Shown: positions 6,166 through 15,600 of the stretch, piece after piece
Numbering within the stretch: position 1 is the stretch's first letter
Layout: each line of letters opens with the position of its first letter
From: an uncultured Eubacteriaceae bacterium
Lineage (GTDB): Bacteria > Bacillota > Clostridia > Lachnospirales > CAG-274
Assembly (NCBI GenBank): GCA_938042265.1
Contig: CALIRN010000269.1
Coordinates: forward strand, 1-20,264
Length of the DNA: 20,264 bases
Reading direction: 5' to 3'
Translations under genes and position numbers: made by a program
The notes under the pieces: generated by a model
The model's input: the letters and a program-made list of their open reading frames with translations, nothing else
The model's database searches: none
Told to the model about the DNA's origin: nothing

Positions 6166-6870
6166 ATGAAAATTGCAATTTGTGATGATGAAAAAAATGA
6201 AATTTCAAAAATAGAAGATATTTTATTTAAAATAGATGATGATTATCAGGTTCTCAGCTTTCAAAAGGGAGAAGATTTACTTTTGGCGGCGTTAAAGGGA
6301 GCAAGTTTTGATTTGGTATTTCTTGATATTTACTTAAAAAATGAAAATGGTATTGAGGTGGCAAAGCGGCTTAAAGAGATTTTTGCTGGTATAAATATTG
6401 TTTTTACTACAGTAAGCCGTGATTATGCGGTAGAAGCTTTTTCTGTTCAGGCGCTTCACTATATTGTAAAGCCATTTAGTGAGGATGATATTTTTGAGGT
6501 ATTTAGACGACTTGGGCGACGTAAGGAATTGAGGTCAACACTTACAATCAGAATAGAACGGTCAATAAATGTGTTGTTTCAAGATGAAATATTAAAGGTA
6601 GAAAGCAACGGGCACAGGACAATTATAACAATGATTGACGGAAGAATTTTTTCTGTAAGAAAAAATTTCGGGGAAATTACAGATTTACTTGATGATAGCT
6701 TTATTGATATAAAAAGGGGTGTTACTGTCAGTATGTATCATATTGCACAGATGAGCTCAAATGATTGTACTATGACCGATGGTAAAAAGTATTTGCTTCA
6801 AAGAAACAGAAAGCAGGAAATTAAAGATATATATCATAGTTTTGCAATGAATAAAATGAATAGTAATTAG
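6166..6870 (+). CDS. LytTR family response regulator (AgrA-like)
   Basis: 234 residues. The receiver domain (1-~120) shows the acid pair Asp7-Asp8, phosphoacceptor Asp54 (VFLDIYLKNENG), a threonine in VFTTVSRDYAVEAF, and the conserved lysine in YIVKPFSE. The LytTR DNA-binding domain (~128-230) follows, with the RIERSINVLFQDEILKVESNGHRT opening and KRGVTVSMYHIAQM. AGAGGTGA lies 4 bases before ATG 6166; an earlier ATG at 6148 has no ribosome binding site. LytTR regulators of this kind pair with GHKL kinases and often control export operons of peptides and bacteriocins. Here the gene sits first in the long operon, 20 bases before the SLH-peptidase gene, while its likely kinase partner is upstream behind a terminator. 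A poor promoter (TAAAAT 6096-6101) is the only one seen. Confidence 0.94.
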   Translation: MKIAICDDEKNEISKIEDILFKIDDDYQVLSFQKGEDLLLAALKGASFDLVFLDIYLKNENGIEVAKRLKEIFAGINIVFTTVSRDYAVEAFSVQALHYIVKPFSEDDIFEVFRRLGRRKELRSTLTIRIERSINVLFQDEILKVESNGHRTIITMIDGRIFSVRKNFGEITDLLDDSFIDIKRGVTVSMYHIAQMSSNDCTMTDGKKYLLQRNRKQEIKDIYHSFAMNKMNSN

Positions 6871-6890
6871 TGTTTAAGGAGTCTAATACA

Positions 6891-9239
6891 ATGAAAAGAA
6901 AACATATGACTTTTATAATTATGTTAACGTTGCTTTCATCTGTGTTTTCAGTTAATACAATGGCGGAGGAAAAGTATTTAACCCGTGGAGAGGCGGCAGA
7001 AATGCTTATTTCTGCCTGTGATGATTACAATAATGCAGAGCTTGGTGACATTATGAGGGGTTATGCAGATGGGGAAGTCCATGAGGAAAGGAATGTAACA
7101 AGGGCTGAAGCACTTGTAATGCTTTCCCGTGCATTTGGAGAATTTCCTGAATTAAAGGGGTATTATGCTTACCTTGCGGCACCGAAGGAAATTTATACGG
7201 ATATTCCAAACTGGGGAAGTGATGATATTAATTCGGTAATTTCTGCCGGCATTGTTGTAGGCAACGGCAGTGGTGTTTTAGGTTCAGACGAATATATAAC
7301 ACGTGATGAAATGGAACTTTATATTGAACGTGTTTATGCTCTTGAAGGCATAAACCTAAAGGATAATTTTTTTACGGGAGTTAATAAAAATATACTTGAA
7401 GGTCTTTCAATAGCTGAGGGAAAATATGCAGCAGGTGCATATTATGATATTGAAGATGAGGTTGAGAAGGAGATAGCAGAGCTTATACAAAATGCTGCAA
7501 AATCTGATGCTGAATCCGATACACCTGAGGGCAAGGTAAAAATATTTTATAATAATATAATGGACAAGGCATCTCAGAATGAAAAGGGAGTTGGGTATAT
7601 AGAGCCTTATCTTGAACGTATTGATGAAATAAAAAACATAGCAGATGTTGTAGATTATCATATTGAGACTTATAAGGAGCTTGGCTGTTCAAGTTTGTTT
7701 AATTTTGACGTTACTGGAGATGCTGATAATTCAGATTATTATATATTGAACTACTATGGTGTAGAGGCCTCTTTGCCAAAGGAAGCGTATACAGGAGATG
7801 CGGAGTATATTAAGGATGCCGAAATAAAATATTATAGAACACTTTTTGAGCTGATGGGTGATGATGAAGATGTTGCTGCAAAAAATGCTCAGAGTGTGTT
7901 TGATTTTGAGGCAAAGATTTCAGAGGTATCCCTTAATCCCGAGGATTATTATGATGTTTCTAAGGTAAATAATAAATATACTCTTGAACAGCTTGATGAT
8001 ATTTATAAAACTGTTGATTTGACAAAGGTATTTAATGAAGCCGGTTTTGATAATACTTATAATATTGTTGTGATGGATGTGGGTTGTCTTGAAAAGAATG
8101 CTGAGCTTTTGACAGATGATAATATTGGTGTAATTAAGAATTATCTTCGCTTGTCTTTGGCATCAGGATATTCTGAATGTTTGGGAGAAGCTTTTGAAGA
8201 TGCATATTTTACATATCGAGAAGAATTATATGGCATTACAGGCAGACAAACAGATGAAATTATAGCTGCAAATACAGTAAGTGATGCCTTGAGTTTGTAT
8301 ATCGACAAAATGTATAAGGATGCCTACTATTCACAGGAAACAGTTGATGCTGTTACAGAGATAACAGAAGAAATCGTAGATGTTTACAAAGACCGTATTA
8401 AAAATCTTGATTGGATGACAGATAGCACAAAGGAAAAAGCTCTTTTAAAGCTTGATACTCTGGTGTATAAGATTGGTGCAGATGATAATTTTGAAGATTA
8501 TTTGAGTACGGCGCAGTTAAAAAGCAGTGAAGAAGGGGGAAGTTATTTCCAAAATATTACTGAGATTGACAAAGCAAATAATGCGGAAATAAAAAGACTT
8601 GCAGGAACAAAGGTTGATAAGACTAAATGGATAACTCCATGCTACACGGTAAATGCCTTTTACAATCCTACATCAAATGATATAACAATTCCTTTTGCCG
8701 TTTTGAAGGAACCTCTTTACAGCCCTGATTACAGCTTTGAGGAAAACCTTGCCGGTATAGGCGACTGGATTGGACATGAGGTTTCCCACGCATTTGACAA
8801 TAACGGCAGTGATTATGACGAAAATGGAAATGCTGTAAACTGGTGGACTGATGAAGACAGGGCAGCTTTTGATGAATTGTGCAATGCCGTTGTTGAATTT
8901 TATGATGGCAGAGAGGCAGCACCGGGTATTGCTGAAAGCGGAAAGCTGACACTTAGCGAAAACATTGCTGACTTAGGAGCAATATCATGCCTTACAGAGA
9001 TTGGTTCAAGACATGAAGGCTTTGATTTTAAAAAGATGTATGAGCATTTTGCAAAAACAGAAGCGATTGTATATACACGTGAGTTACTTGAAAATGTTTC
9101 AATAAGTGATGTTCATAGCTTATTGCAGTTAAGAATAAATGTTGTTTGTCAGAGTGTCGATAAGTTCTATGAAACCTTTGATATTCAGGAGGGTGACGGA
9201 ATGTGGATTGCACCTGAGGATAGGGCAAGTATTTGGTAA
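6891..9239 (+). CDS. Secreted SLH-domain M13 family zinc metallopeptidase (PepO/neprilysin type)
   Basis: 782 residues from ATG 6891, with AAGGAG 9 bases ahead. Order: a Sec signal peptide (basic MKRKH, hydrophobic core to about residue 22, likely cut near VNTMA); SLH repeats at ~27-150 (TRGEAAEML, GYADGEVHEERNVTRAEALVML, YTDIPNWGSDDINSVISAGIVVG); then an M13 peptidase from ~175 to the end. The M13 marks are NAFYNPTSNDITIPFAVL, the zinc site HEVSH (629-633, Glu630 catalytic) and ENIAD (690-694, Glu690 the third ligand). The C-terminus keeps the family CxxS...W end (final residue Trp). SLH domains bind secondary cell wall polymer, so the peptidase is likely held on the outer surface, where it would cut peptides. 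Fusion of SLH to M13 is uncommon. It may process or degrade the exported product, give self-protection, or act on host peptides. Confidence 0.93.
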   Translation: MKRKHMTFIIMLTLLSSVFSVNTMAEEKYLTRGEAAEMLISACDDYNNAELGDIMRGYADGEVHEERNVTRAEALVMLSRAFGEFPELKGYYAYLAAPKEIYTDIPNWGSDDINSVISAGIVVGNGSGVLGSDEYITRDEMELYIERVYALEGINLKDNFFTGVNKNILEGLSIAEGKYAAGAYYDIEDEVEKEIAELIQNAAKSDAESDTPEGKVKIFYNNIMDKASQNEKGVGYIEPYLERIDEIKNIADVVDYHIETYKELGCSSLFNFDVTGDADNSDYYILNYYGVEASLPKEAYTGDAEYIKDAEIKYYRTLFELMGDDEDVAAKNAQSVFDFEAKISEVSLNPEDYYDVSKVNNKYTLEQLDDIYKTVDLTKVFNEAGFDNTYNIVVMDVGCLEKNAELLTDDNIGVIKNYLRLSLASGYSECLGEAFEDAYFTYREELYGITGRQTDEIIAANTVSDALSLYIDKMYKDAYYSQETVDAVTEITEEIVDVYKDRIKNLDWMTDSTKEKALLKLDTLVYKIGADDNFEDYLSTAQLKSSEEGGSYFQNITEIDKANNAEIKRLAGTKVDKTKWITPCYTVNAFYNPTSNDITIPFAVLKEPLYSPDYSFEENLAGIGDWIGHEVSHAFDNNGSDYDENGNAVNWWTDEDRAAFDELCNAVVEFYDGREAAPGIAESGKLTLSENIADLGAISCLTEIGSRHEGFDFKKMYEHFAKTEAIVYTRELLENVSISDVHSLLQLRINVVCQSVDKFYETFDIQEGDGMWIAPEDRASIW

Positions 9240-9286
9240 GATATTTGTATTTAATTGAGAATTAATAAAAAAGTCAGGTGGTTATT

Positions 9287-10372
9287 TTGGTAAAAAAACA
9301 TATTCTTTTAATACTGATAGCTGCTTGGTTTTTATGCAGCTGTAGTACAAGTACGGCTAAAAGGACAATTAATATAGCAGTAGTTGGAAGTCCCAGCGTA
9401 TATTCAGAATATTATGAACAAGGGATTAAAAAAGCTTACGAAGATGTATGCGAGGAGTACAAGGACAGCGGCTTTGAAATAAATATGAACATTTATGATG
9501 ATAAAGATGATTATGAAACTGCAGAGAGAATTACAGCAAAGCTTGTAAATGATGACAGTATAACTGCAATTATTGCATCTTCGTCGGCTGAAATTTGTGC
9601 AAATCAGGCTTATCAGGCTGATAAGGCAGGCAAAGTATTAATTTGTCCCCGTTGGATATATGACGACACATTGAGTGAAGGCAGATATAGCAGAGTGTTT
9701 TCTCTTAATTACAGCAGCGAGCAAATCGGAAGTGTGATGGAAAATATTGCACAAAATTCTATCGCAAAAAAATGGGTGGTATGCTATTCTGATGATAAAA
9801 TAAGCAGAACGGAAATTAAGGGATTTACAGATAATGAAGGTGTAAATGTTGTTGATTTTGTGAAAATTAATGTACTTACATCCGACTTTAGTAAAATTAT
9901 TGACAGATGGAAGCTGTTGGGAATTGAGGGTGTGGTTCTTGTACCCTATGAGAATGAGGGCTTTGAAATATTCTATAAGCTTAAAGAAGCTATGCCTAAT
10001 CTTTACATAATAAGTGACAGTAACCTTGATAATGATAATGAGCTTCAGGAAAACAGAGAAAACTTTAATAATGTATATCTGCTTGACAGCTTTTATACTA
10101 GAAGTGAAGAATCAGAAAAATTTACTGATGAGGAAAGTCTTGATACATGGGAAGTCCATGGATATAATGCATTGCGTATAATAATTGATACAGCAGTTAA
10201 AAATAATACAAATGATTCAGATGAAATAGCTGAAATTTTACATAAGGACGGATATGATGGTGAGCTTGAAAGCTACAGATTTACTGAAATTGGTACTTTA
10301 GAGCCTGAAATATTTAGTTATATTGAGATTACGGCAGATGATGTAATATTACATACCATTACAGCAGAATAA
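9287..10372 (+). CDS. LivJ-like type 1 periplasmic-binding lipoprotein
   Basis: 361 residues from TTG 9287, chosen because AGGTGG (9276-9281) lies 5 bases ahead; an in-frame GTG at 9278 lies inside that site. The N-terminus is a lipoprotein signal: VKKHILLILIAAWF followed by the lipobox LCSC (16-19), with Cys19 to be lipidated. The rest fits the two-lobe fold of branched-chain amino-acid receptors (Peripla_BP_6): INIAVVGSPSVYSEYYEQGI, an EAERITAKLVND-like helix, SITAIIASSSAEICANQA, and a C-terminal HGYNALRIIIDTA segment. LivJ-type receptors normally feed a Liv ABC importer, but no such permease is here. In this export operon the protein may be an orphan sensor or binding protein for the cargo, or an immunity lipoprotein. 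The ligand is unknown. Confidence 0.85.
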   Translation: MVKKHILLILIAAWFLCSCSTSTAKRTINIAVVGSPSVYSEYYEQGIKKAYEDVCEEYKDSGFEINMNIYDDKDDYETAERITAKLVNDDSITAIIASSSAEICANQAYQADKAGKVLICPRWIYDDTLSEGRYSRVFSLNYSSEQIGSVMENIAQNSIAKKWVVCYSDDKISRTEIKGFTDNEGVNVVDFVKINVLTSDFSKIIDRWKLLGIEGVVLVPYENEGFEIFYKLKEAMPNLYIISDSNLDNDNELQENRENFNNVYLLDSFYTRSEESEKFTDEESLDTWEVHGYNALRIIIDTAVKNNTNDSDEIAEILHKDGYDGELESYRFTEIGTLEPEIFSYIEITADDVILHTITAE

Positions 10373-10387
10373 GGAGTGGTTTTATAA

Positions 10388-11284
10388 ATGGCTGATTTAT
10401 TCAGAAAAAAAGCTGTTGATAATTATAAGGAACAGTTTTCAATAGACAGGCAAATTACAAGGCTATCCTTTTCGGCAGGTATTCTTACTTTGATATTTGT
10501 TTTGGGGCTGCTGTTTACTGCTGTATGGTTTGTTTTTGGAAATATTGTTACTACTGTAAATATTGATGGTATAGTATACCCAACAGCAGGAATTGATAAA
10601 ATAACTGTAGCAAATGCGGGTGTTATTTCAGATATAACCGTAAGTATCGGAGATAGTGTTAAGGTTGGAGATACTATTGCAATTATTCCCGATGAGGAAA
10701 TTTTAAATAAAATTGATGAAGCTATAAAAAGCAACTGTGATGAAGTTTTAATTGAAAAATTACAACAGGATTATTATAACAGTTCTGTTATTACTTCAAA
10801 AACCGAGGGCACGGTGCTTTCGGTTTCAACTAAGGGCATCTATGTGCAGGCAGGTGATGCCTTAGCCTCCATTGCCGCAAAGCAGAAGGATAATAACAAC
10901 AGACAAATATTTGCTTTCCTTCCTACAAGCCAGAAAAATAATATTATAAAGGGTTGTGCTGTACAGGTATCACCCAATTATGCACCAAGAGAAAAATATG
11001 GATATATAAACGGATATGTTGCTGATATTGGTGAGGAAATAATAACAAAGAGTGATGTACAAAAGGAATTTGATGTTTATAATATACCAAATCTTCTTCA
11101 GGATAACGAAACATACATAGGTGTATATATTAACCTTTTGCCTGATGAAAATACATATAGTGGTTTGAAATGGTCTGTGAGCAGCAGCGGAAATATTAAT
11201 GTTGAAACAGGTACATTGTGCAGCAGTTTAATAGTTATTTCAGAGCAGCCGCCTTATAAATGGCTTTTCGGAGGTGGGGAATAA
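10388..11284 (+). CDS. HlyD-like adaptor of the NHLP/NHLM bacteriocin export system
   Basis: 298 residues. A cytoplasmic start (MADLFRKKAVDNYKEQFSIDRQ) precedes one membrane segment (26-50) and an outside part. The split lipoyl-like domain is clear: ANAGVISDITVSIGDSVKVG (75-94) and TEGTVLSVSTKGIYVQAGD (139-157), separated by only about 40 residues of short helical hairpin. A beta-barrel part follows (QIFAFLPTSQKNNIIKGCAV). This is the layout of NHLM bacteriocin secretion proteins, which link the inner ABC transporter to the wall. The long coil of Gram-negative HlyD is missing, as expected for a cell without an outer membrane. AAGGAG overlaps the previous stop codon. The last base of its stop codon is shared with the ATG of the next gene, so translation is coupled. 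Confidence 0.88.
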   Translation: MADLFRKKAVDNYKEQFSIDRQITRLSFSAGILTLIFVLGLLFTAVWFVFGNIVTTVNIDGIVYPTAGIDKITVANAGVISDITVSIGDSVKVGDTIAIIPDEEILNKIDEAIKSNCDEVLIEKLQQDYYNSSVITSKTEGTVLSVSTKGIYVQAGDALASIAAKQKDNNNRQIFAFLPTSQKNNIIKGCAVQVSPNYAPREKYGYINGYVADIGEEIITKSDVQKEFDVYNIPNLLQDNETYIGVYINLLPDENTYSGLKWSVSSSGNINVETGTLCSSLIVISEQPPYKWLFGGGE

Positions 11285-13431
11285 TGAAAAACAGAAAAAA
11301 TGTTCCCCTTGTTTTGCAGATGGAAAATGTTGAGTGTGGAGCTGCTTCCCTTGCTATGATTTTAAGATATTTTGGCAAAAAAAGTATATCTCTTGAACAG
11401 CTTAGGACAGATTGTTTGGTATCAAGGGACGGTGTAACGGCTAAGGCTATAAAAAGTGCGGCAATAAAAAATGGTTTGGAATGTAATGCATTTAAGGCTG
11501 ATCCCGATAGTATAAAGAAAATTTCACTTCCTGCAATTATTCATTGGAATATGGGGCATTTTGTAGTACTATGCGGATATGGTAAAAACAGCTTTTATAT
11601 TAATGACCCGGCTCTTGGAAAGCTTAAGGTAAGCTATGATGAATTTGACCGCAGCTTTACAGGAATTGTTCTGACATTTGAAAAATCAGAAGCATTTGTG
11701 TCGGATAGGGGAAAAAACAGTTACAGGGGTTTTACATTTAGCCGTATAAGGACTTTTATTCCTAAGCTGATATTTGTGTCCTTTGTGCTTATGGTTGTAA
11801 CCGGGCTTAGTATGATACTTCCATTTTTTGATTCGGTTTATATAGACAATATTCTTTTAACAGGAAATACAGCAGGTTTTACCATATTTGTTATTTCAAT
11901 GGTAATGGTTATACTGCTTTCATTTATATCAGCTTCCCTTGCGGCAAAGATAAGCACTGAAATAGAAAAGAATATAAATATAAGTCTGAGTGTTGGCTTT
12001 ATGGAAAAAATGCTTAAGTTGCCTATTCTGTTTTTTTATCAGCGAACTCCGGGTGAGCTTGCAAACAGGCAGCTTGGCAGCTTTGAAATTGCACAGCTTG
12101 TGTTGAATTATATAACACCTGTATTCTTTCAGTTAGTGCTTATAATTGTATATTGTATAGTGGCATTTGTATTTAATATTTATGTTGCATTAATCGGCAT
12201 AGCTGCAATTATACTTAATGTTGTTACAACAGTTTGCGATTCGGAAAAAATAAGCAGTCTGTCGGCTCTAAGCAAAAAAAATATGGGACTTTATCAAAGT
12301 TCTCTTGCATCTTCTGTTGATATGATTGAAACAATTAAGTCTTGTTCCTGTGAAGAGGCAATATTTACAAGGCTTGCAGGAACAGCAGCACTTAATATTG
12401 AAGCAAAAGAAAAAACATCTGAAATAAATGTGTGTGCATCTGCATCATTTTATTTTATAAATCTTATAGTTTCTGTATTAATACTTATTGTGGGAGTATA
12501 TGAAATATTGAATGGTGAGTTTTCAGTAGGTATTGTTGTAGGTGTACTTGGTATGATTTCAGCATTTTTAACTCCTGTAGGCTCATTTATAAATTCAATA
12601 TCAACTATATTTAATCTTAGAAGTATTGTTGAAAGAACTGATGATACAATGAAATATGAAAATGAAGATATATTTCTTCCCAGAGATAAAGTGCAGACAA
12701 AGGCAATGGACGTCAGCGTCAGGGTGGATAATGTATGTTTTCGATATAGTGGTTCAAGTGATTATGCTATAAAAGGTATAAGCTTTAATCTTGAAAAAGG
12801 GAAAAGTATTGCCTTTACAGGGGGAAGCGGCAGTGGTAAATCCACAATGGCAAAGCTGATTGCAGGACTTTACAGCGAAAGTGATGGGCACATTTATTAT
12901 GGCGATGCAAGTAAAAAAGAGTTTAAGAAGGCGTATTTTTACTCAAAGGTTGCTGTTGTAAGTCAGTCTGCAAAGCTCTATGAGGGAACTATATTTGACA
13001 ATATAGCAATGTGGGATAAATCCATAACCTATGATGAGGTTGTTGCTGCCTGCAAAAAGGCATGTATACATAATGATATTGTTATTAGAAATGGTGCTTA
13101 CTATGAAAATATAACAGAGGACGGTAAAAATTTTTCGGGCGGACAAAAGCAGAGATTTGAAATTGCAAGAGCTATTGTAAGAAAGCCCGATATACTTATT
13201 CTTGATGAGGCGACAAGTGCCCTTGACGCAGAAACAGAAAAAATGGTTATGGAAAATATCAGGTCTCTTGGCATAACACTTATTATTATTGCTCATAGAC
13301 TGAGCACAATAAGAAACTGTGATGAAATACTTGTATTTAAAGATGGTGAAGTTATTGAAAGGGGCAGCCATGATACGCTTAAAGAACAAAAAGGCTTTTA
13401 TTATGAGCTTGTGACAGATTTAGGAGAGTGA
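11284..13431 (+). CDS. NHLP-type export ABC transporter with C39 peptidase, permease and ATPase domains
   Basis: 715 residues. The N-terminal C39 cysteine peptidase has Cys18 (MENVECGAASLAM), His92 (WNMGHFVVL) and Asp108 (YINDPALG): a full catalytic set, so it should cut leader peptides after a double glycine-type site. Six membrane segments span ~155-445. The ATPase has Walker A GGSGSGKST (513-521), signature FSGGQKQR (617-624), Walker B LILDEA (Asp641, Glu642) and an HRLSTI switch. ATG 11284 is chosen because GGAGGTG lies 7 bases ahead; a GTG-type start at 11260 lies inside the previous gene. Adjacent to a second ABC protein and a HlyD-like adaptor, it matches the NHLP peptidase/permease/ATPase subunit. 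It would cut and export a leader-bearing peptide. No such peptide is seen nearby. Confidence 0.94.
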   Translation: MKNRKNVPLVLQMENVECGAASLAMILRYFGKKSISLEQLRTDCLVSRDGVTAKAIKSAAIKNGLECNAFKADPDSIKKISLPAIIHWNMGHFVVLCGYGKNSFYINDPALGKLKVSYDEFDRSFTGIVLTFEKSEAFVSDRGKNSYRGFTFSRIRTFIPKLIFVSFVLMVVTGLSMILPFFDSVYIDNILLTGNTAGFTIFVISMVMVILLSFISASLAAKISTEIEKNINISLSVGFMEKMLKLPILFFYQRTPGELANRQLGSFEIAQLVLNYITPVFFQLVLIIVYCIVAFVFNIYVALIGIAAIILNVVTTVCDSEKISSLSALSKKNMGLYQSSLASSVDMIETIKSCSCEEAIFTRLAGTAALNIEAKEKTSEINVCASASFYFINLIVSVLILIVGVYEILNGEFSVGIVVGVLGMISAFLTPVGSFINSISTIFNLRSIVERTDDTMKYENEDIFLPRDKVQTKAMDVSVRVDNVCFRYSGSSDYAIKGISFNLEKGKSIAFTGGSGSGKSTMAKLIAGLYSESDGHIYYGDASKKEFKKAYFYSKVAVVSQSAKLYEGTIFDNIAMWDKSITYDEVVAACKKACIHNDIVIRNGAYYENITEDGKNFSGGQKQRFEIARAIVRKPDILILDEATSALDAETEKMVMENIRSLGITLIIIAHRLSTIRNCDEILVFKDGEVIERGSHDTLKEQKGFYYELVTDLGE

Positions 13432-13436
13432 TTATA

Positions 13437-15536
13437 TTGCTTGAAAAGGAACTTAACAGGCTTAGAAAAAAGTACGATGAAAATATACAGGCGGCTTATG
13501 TAAACATAATAAGGTTTGATACTAAAAGCTATAAAAGTGAGCTTGAAATAATACTTGATTATTTTGGAATTGATTACAATATTGAGGCAGATACCTTTGA
13601 AAAGCAGCTTGATGAAATAAAAAATAAATATGATATTAACTACAGAATTATAACTTTAAGCCATAACTGGTATCAAAATAGTATGCTGCCTCTACTTGTC
13701 AGCGGAAAGGCTGTAATTCCTGATTTTATGGGTAAATGTAATTGTTACAGTAATAATAAGAAGATTTCTATATCGGATAAAAATGCTGATAAATTCGATA
13801 ATACTGCACTTTGCTTTTACAGAGGATTTGGAGAAGATAAAATCAGCAGATTATCTCTTATAAAATATATGCTTAAATGTATATCTGTTAAGGAATATAT
13901 TGCTGTAATTGGTTCAATGATTGCTGTAATGCTGTTTTCAACAGTTATGCCACAGGCAGAGTATTATATATTCAATAATCTTATCCCATCAGGAACAAAA
14001 AGCGATATTTTCCCTGTAGGCTGCCTTTTGATTGGTGTAATTATAATATCACTTGTGATTTATTTATTCAGAGGAATTGTTGCGGCAAACATACCTATTC
14101 TGATAAGCGTACATTTACAGGGTGCAGTTATTTCAAGACTTTTAAAAATAAAAGCAGGCTTTTTTAACGGGCAGAAATCAGGAAGCCTAAGCAGCAGTAT
14201 TATAAAAATATCCGATATATCAGAAATATTTTCAGGAGATGTTATAGCTGAGCTTATGTCCTTTGTACTTTCTGTTATATATGCTTTTGAAATATATATT
14301 TATGCAGGGGAATTTATGGGCTATGTATACCTTGCCTTTGTTATTGTGCTTATACTTACGGTATTAAATGCACTGTATTTCAATAAATACAGCAGTAATT
14401 TTTCAAAAAAAACAAATGAAATGACAGGCTTTGTATATGAGCTTTTCAGCAGTATGGAAAATGTAAAGGTTAACAATGCTGATTCGGTTATGTTTAATCG
14501 TTGGAGCAGTGTTTATTCAGATAGCCTTAAGGCGCAGAGAAAGCCATTTATTACTAAATATTACAAGGGTATTTACGCTTTTATTATTTCGGTGTTTACA
14601 CTTGTTATATTCAGAACGGGGATTTGTGAGGATACATCTGCAGCAGGGTTTATTACCTTTATGTCACTTTATGGCTTATTTATAGGCTCGGTAGGTGGTA
14701 TATCCTCTGTATTTAATGCTGTTGCAGACTTTAATTCTGCTTACAATCAGCTTGAAGTATTTTTTACAGCAGAAATGGAGAAAACTGAAAATAAGCAGAA
14801 CATTGACAATTTCAGGGGGAATGTGGAATTTTCAAATGTTTCTTTTAAATATACTGACAGCGGTAATTATGTTCTGGAAAATATAAACTTTAATATTAAA
14901 AAGGGACAGAAAATAGGTATAGCAGGCAAAAGCGGCTGCGGTAAATCTACTCTTATAAGGCTTCTCCTTGGCTTTGAGCTGCCTGAAAAGGGAAGAATAT
15001 TTATAGATAATAAGGATTTAAGTGAAATAAATTTATCAAGCTATAGAAAAAAATTGGGGGTTGTACTTCAAAGCTCAAAGCTTATTCCGGCAGATATTTT
15101 TTCAAATATTACTCTTACCAGTCCTGAATCAACCAATGAAGATGTAAATAAGGTTGTGGAAATGGTTGGACTTAAGGAGGATATTGAAAAAATGCCAATG
15201 GGTTTACATACATTTGTATCTGATGATAATCTGACAATATCGGGAGGACAAAAGCAGAGAATATTGCTTGCAAGGGCTATTATTGGAAAGCCGTCACTGC
15301 TTGTTCTTGATGAGGCAACAAATGCTCTTGACAACATAACTCAGACGGCAATTACAAGGTACATCGACAGCTCGGATGCGACAGCGATAATTGTAGCACA
15401 CAGGTTATCCACAATAAAAAATTGTGACAATATAATTGTGCTTGACGGTGGAAGAATTTCTGAGCAGGGAAGTTTTAATGACCTTATTGAAAAGGAGGGG
15501 GTGTTTTACAATTTAATCAGAAATCAATTGAATTAA
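13437..15536 (+). CDS. NHLP-type export ABC transporter permease/ATPase, second subunit
   Basis: 699 residues from TTG 13437, 5 bases after the previous stop; AGGAGAG (13422-13428) serves it, while a GTG at 13428 would lie on that site. Its N-terminal ~130 residues form a soluble domain without a C39 Cys/His pair (contains ITLSHNWYQNSMLPLLVSGK), as in the non-peptidase NHLP subunit. Six membrane segments follow (~150-420), then the ATPase with Walker A GKSGCGKST (497-505), signature ISGGQKQR (601-608), Walker B LLVLDEA and HRLSTI. It presumably pairs with the C39 subunit as a heterodimer. ATPase residues look intact in both subunits. The catalytic glutamate is present (DEATNALD), so neither appears to be the degenerate partner seen in many heterodimeric exporters. 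Confidence 0.92.
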   Translation: MLEKELNRLRKKYDENIQAAYVNIIRFDTKSYKSELEIILDYFGIDYNIEADTFEKQLDEIKNKYDINYRIITLSHNWYQNSMLPLLVSGKAVIPDFMGKCNCYSNNKKISISDKNADKFDNTALCFYRGFGEDKISRLSLIKYMLKCISVKEYIAVIGSMIAVMLFSTVMPQAEYYIFNNLIPSGTKSDIFPVGCLLIGVIIISLVIYLFRGIVAANIPILISVHLQGAVISRLLKIKAGFFNGQKSGSLSSSIIKISDISEIFSGDVIAELMSFVLSVIYAFEIYIYAGEFMGYVYLAFVIVLILTVLNALYFNKYSSNFSKKTNEMTGFVYELFSSMENVKVNNADSVMFNRWSSVYSDSLKAQRKPFITKYYKGIYAFIISVFTLVIFRTGICEDTSAAGFITFMSLYGLFIGSVGGISSVFNAVADFNSAYNQLEVFFTAEMEKTENKQNIDNFRGNVEFSNVSFKYTDSGNYVLENINFNIKKGQKIGIAGKSGCGKSTLIRLLLGFELPEKGRIFIDNKDLSEINLSSYRKKLGVVLQSSKLIPADIFSNITLTSPESTNEDVNKVVEMVGLKEDIEKMPMGLHTFVSDDNLTISGGQKQRILLARAIIGKPSLLVLDEATNALDNITQTAITRYIDSSDATAIIVAHRLSTIKNCDNIIVLDGGRISEQGSFNDLIEKEGVFYNLIRNQLN

Positions 15537-15600
15537 TTAAGTATATTCAATGTGCAGGATTATGTTGAAAGATATTTATTTTATTGTGAGGTGATAAGCT

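Noticed and set aside
7407..7692. Minus-strand hydrophobic ORFs inside the M13 peptidase gene
   Set aside because: They have low-complexity Ile/Tyr/Phe content produced by reading Asp/Glu/Asn-rich coding DNA backwards, and no ribosome binding site.
12943..13389. 148-codon open frame on the minus strand within the C39 transporter gene
   Set aside because: It lies opposite the conserved ATPase domain and has no family features; it is a shadow of the A+T-rich coding strand.
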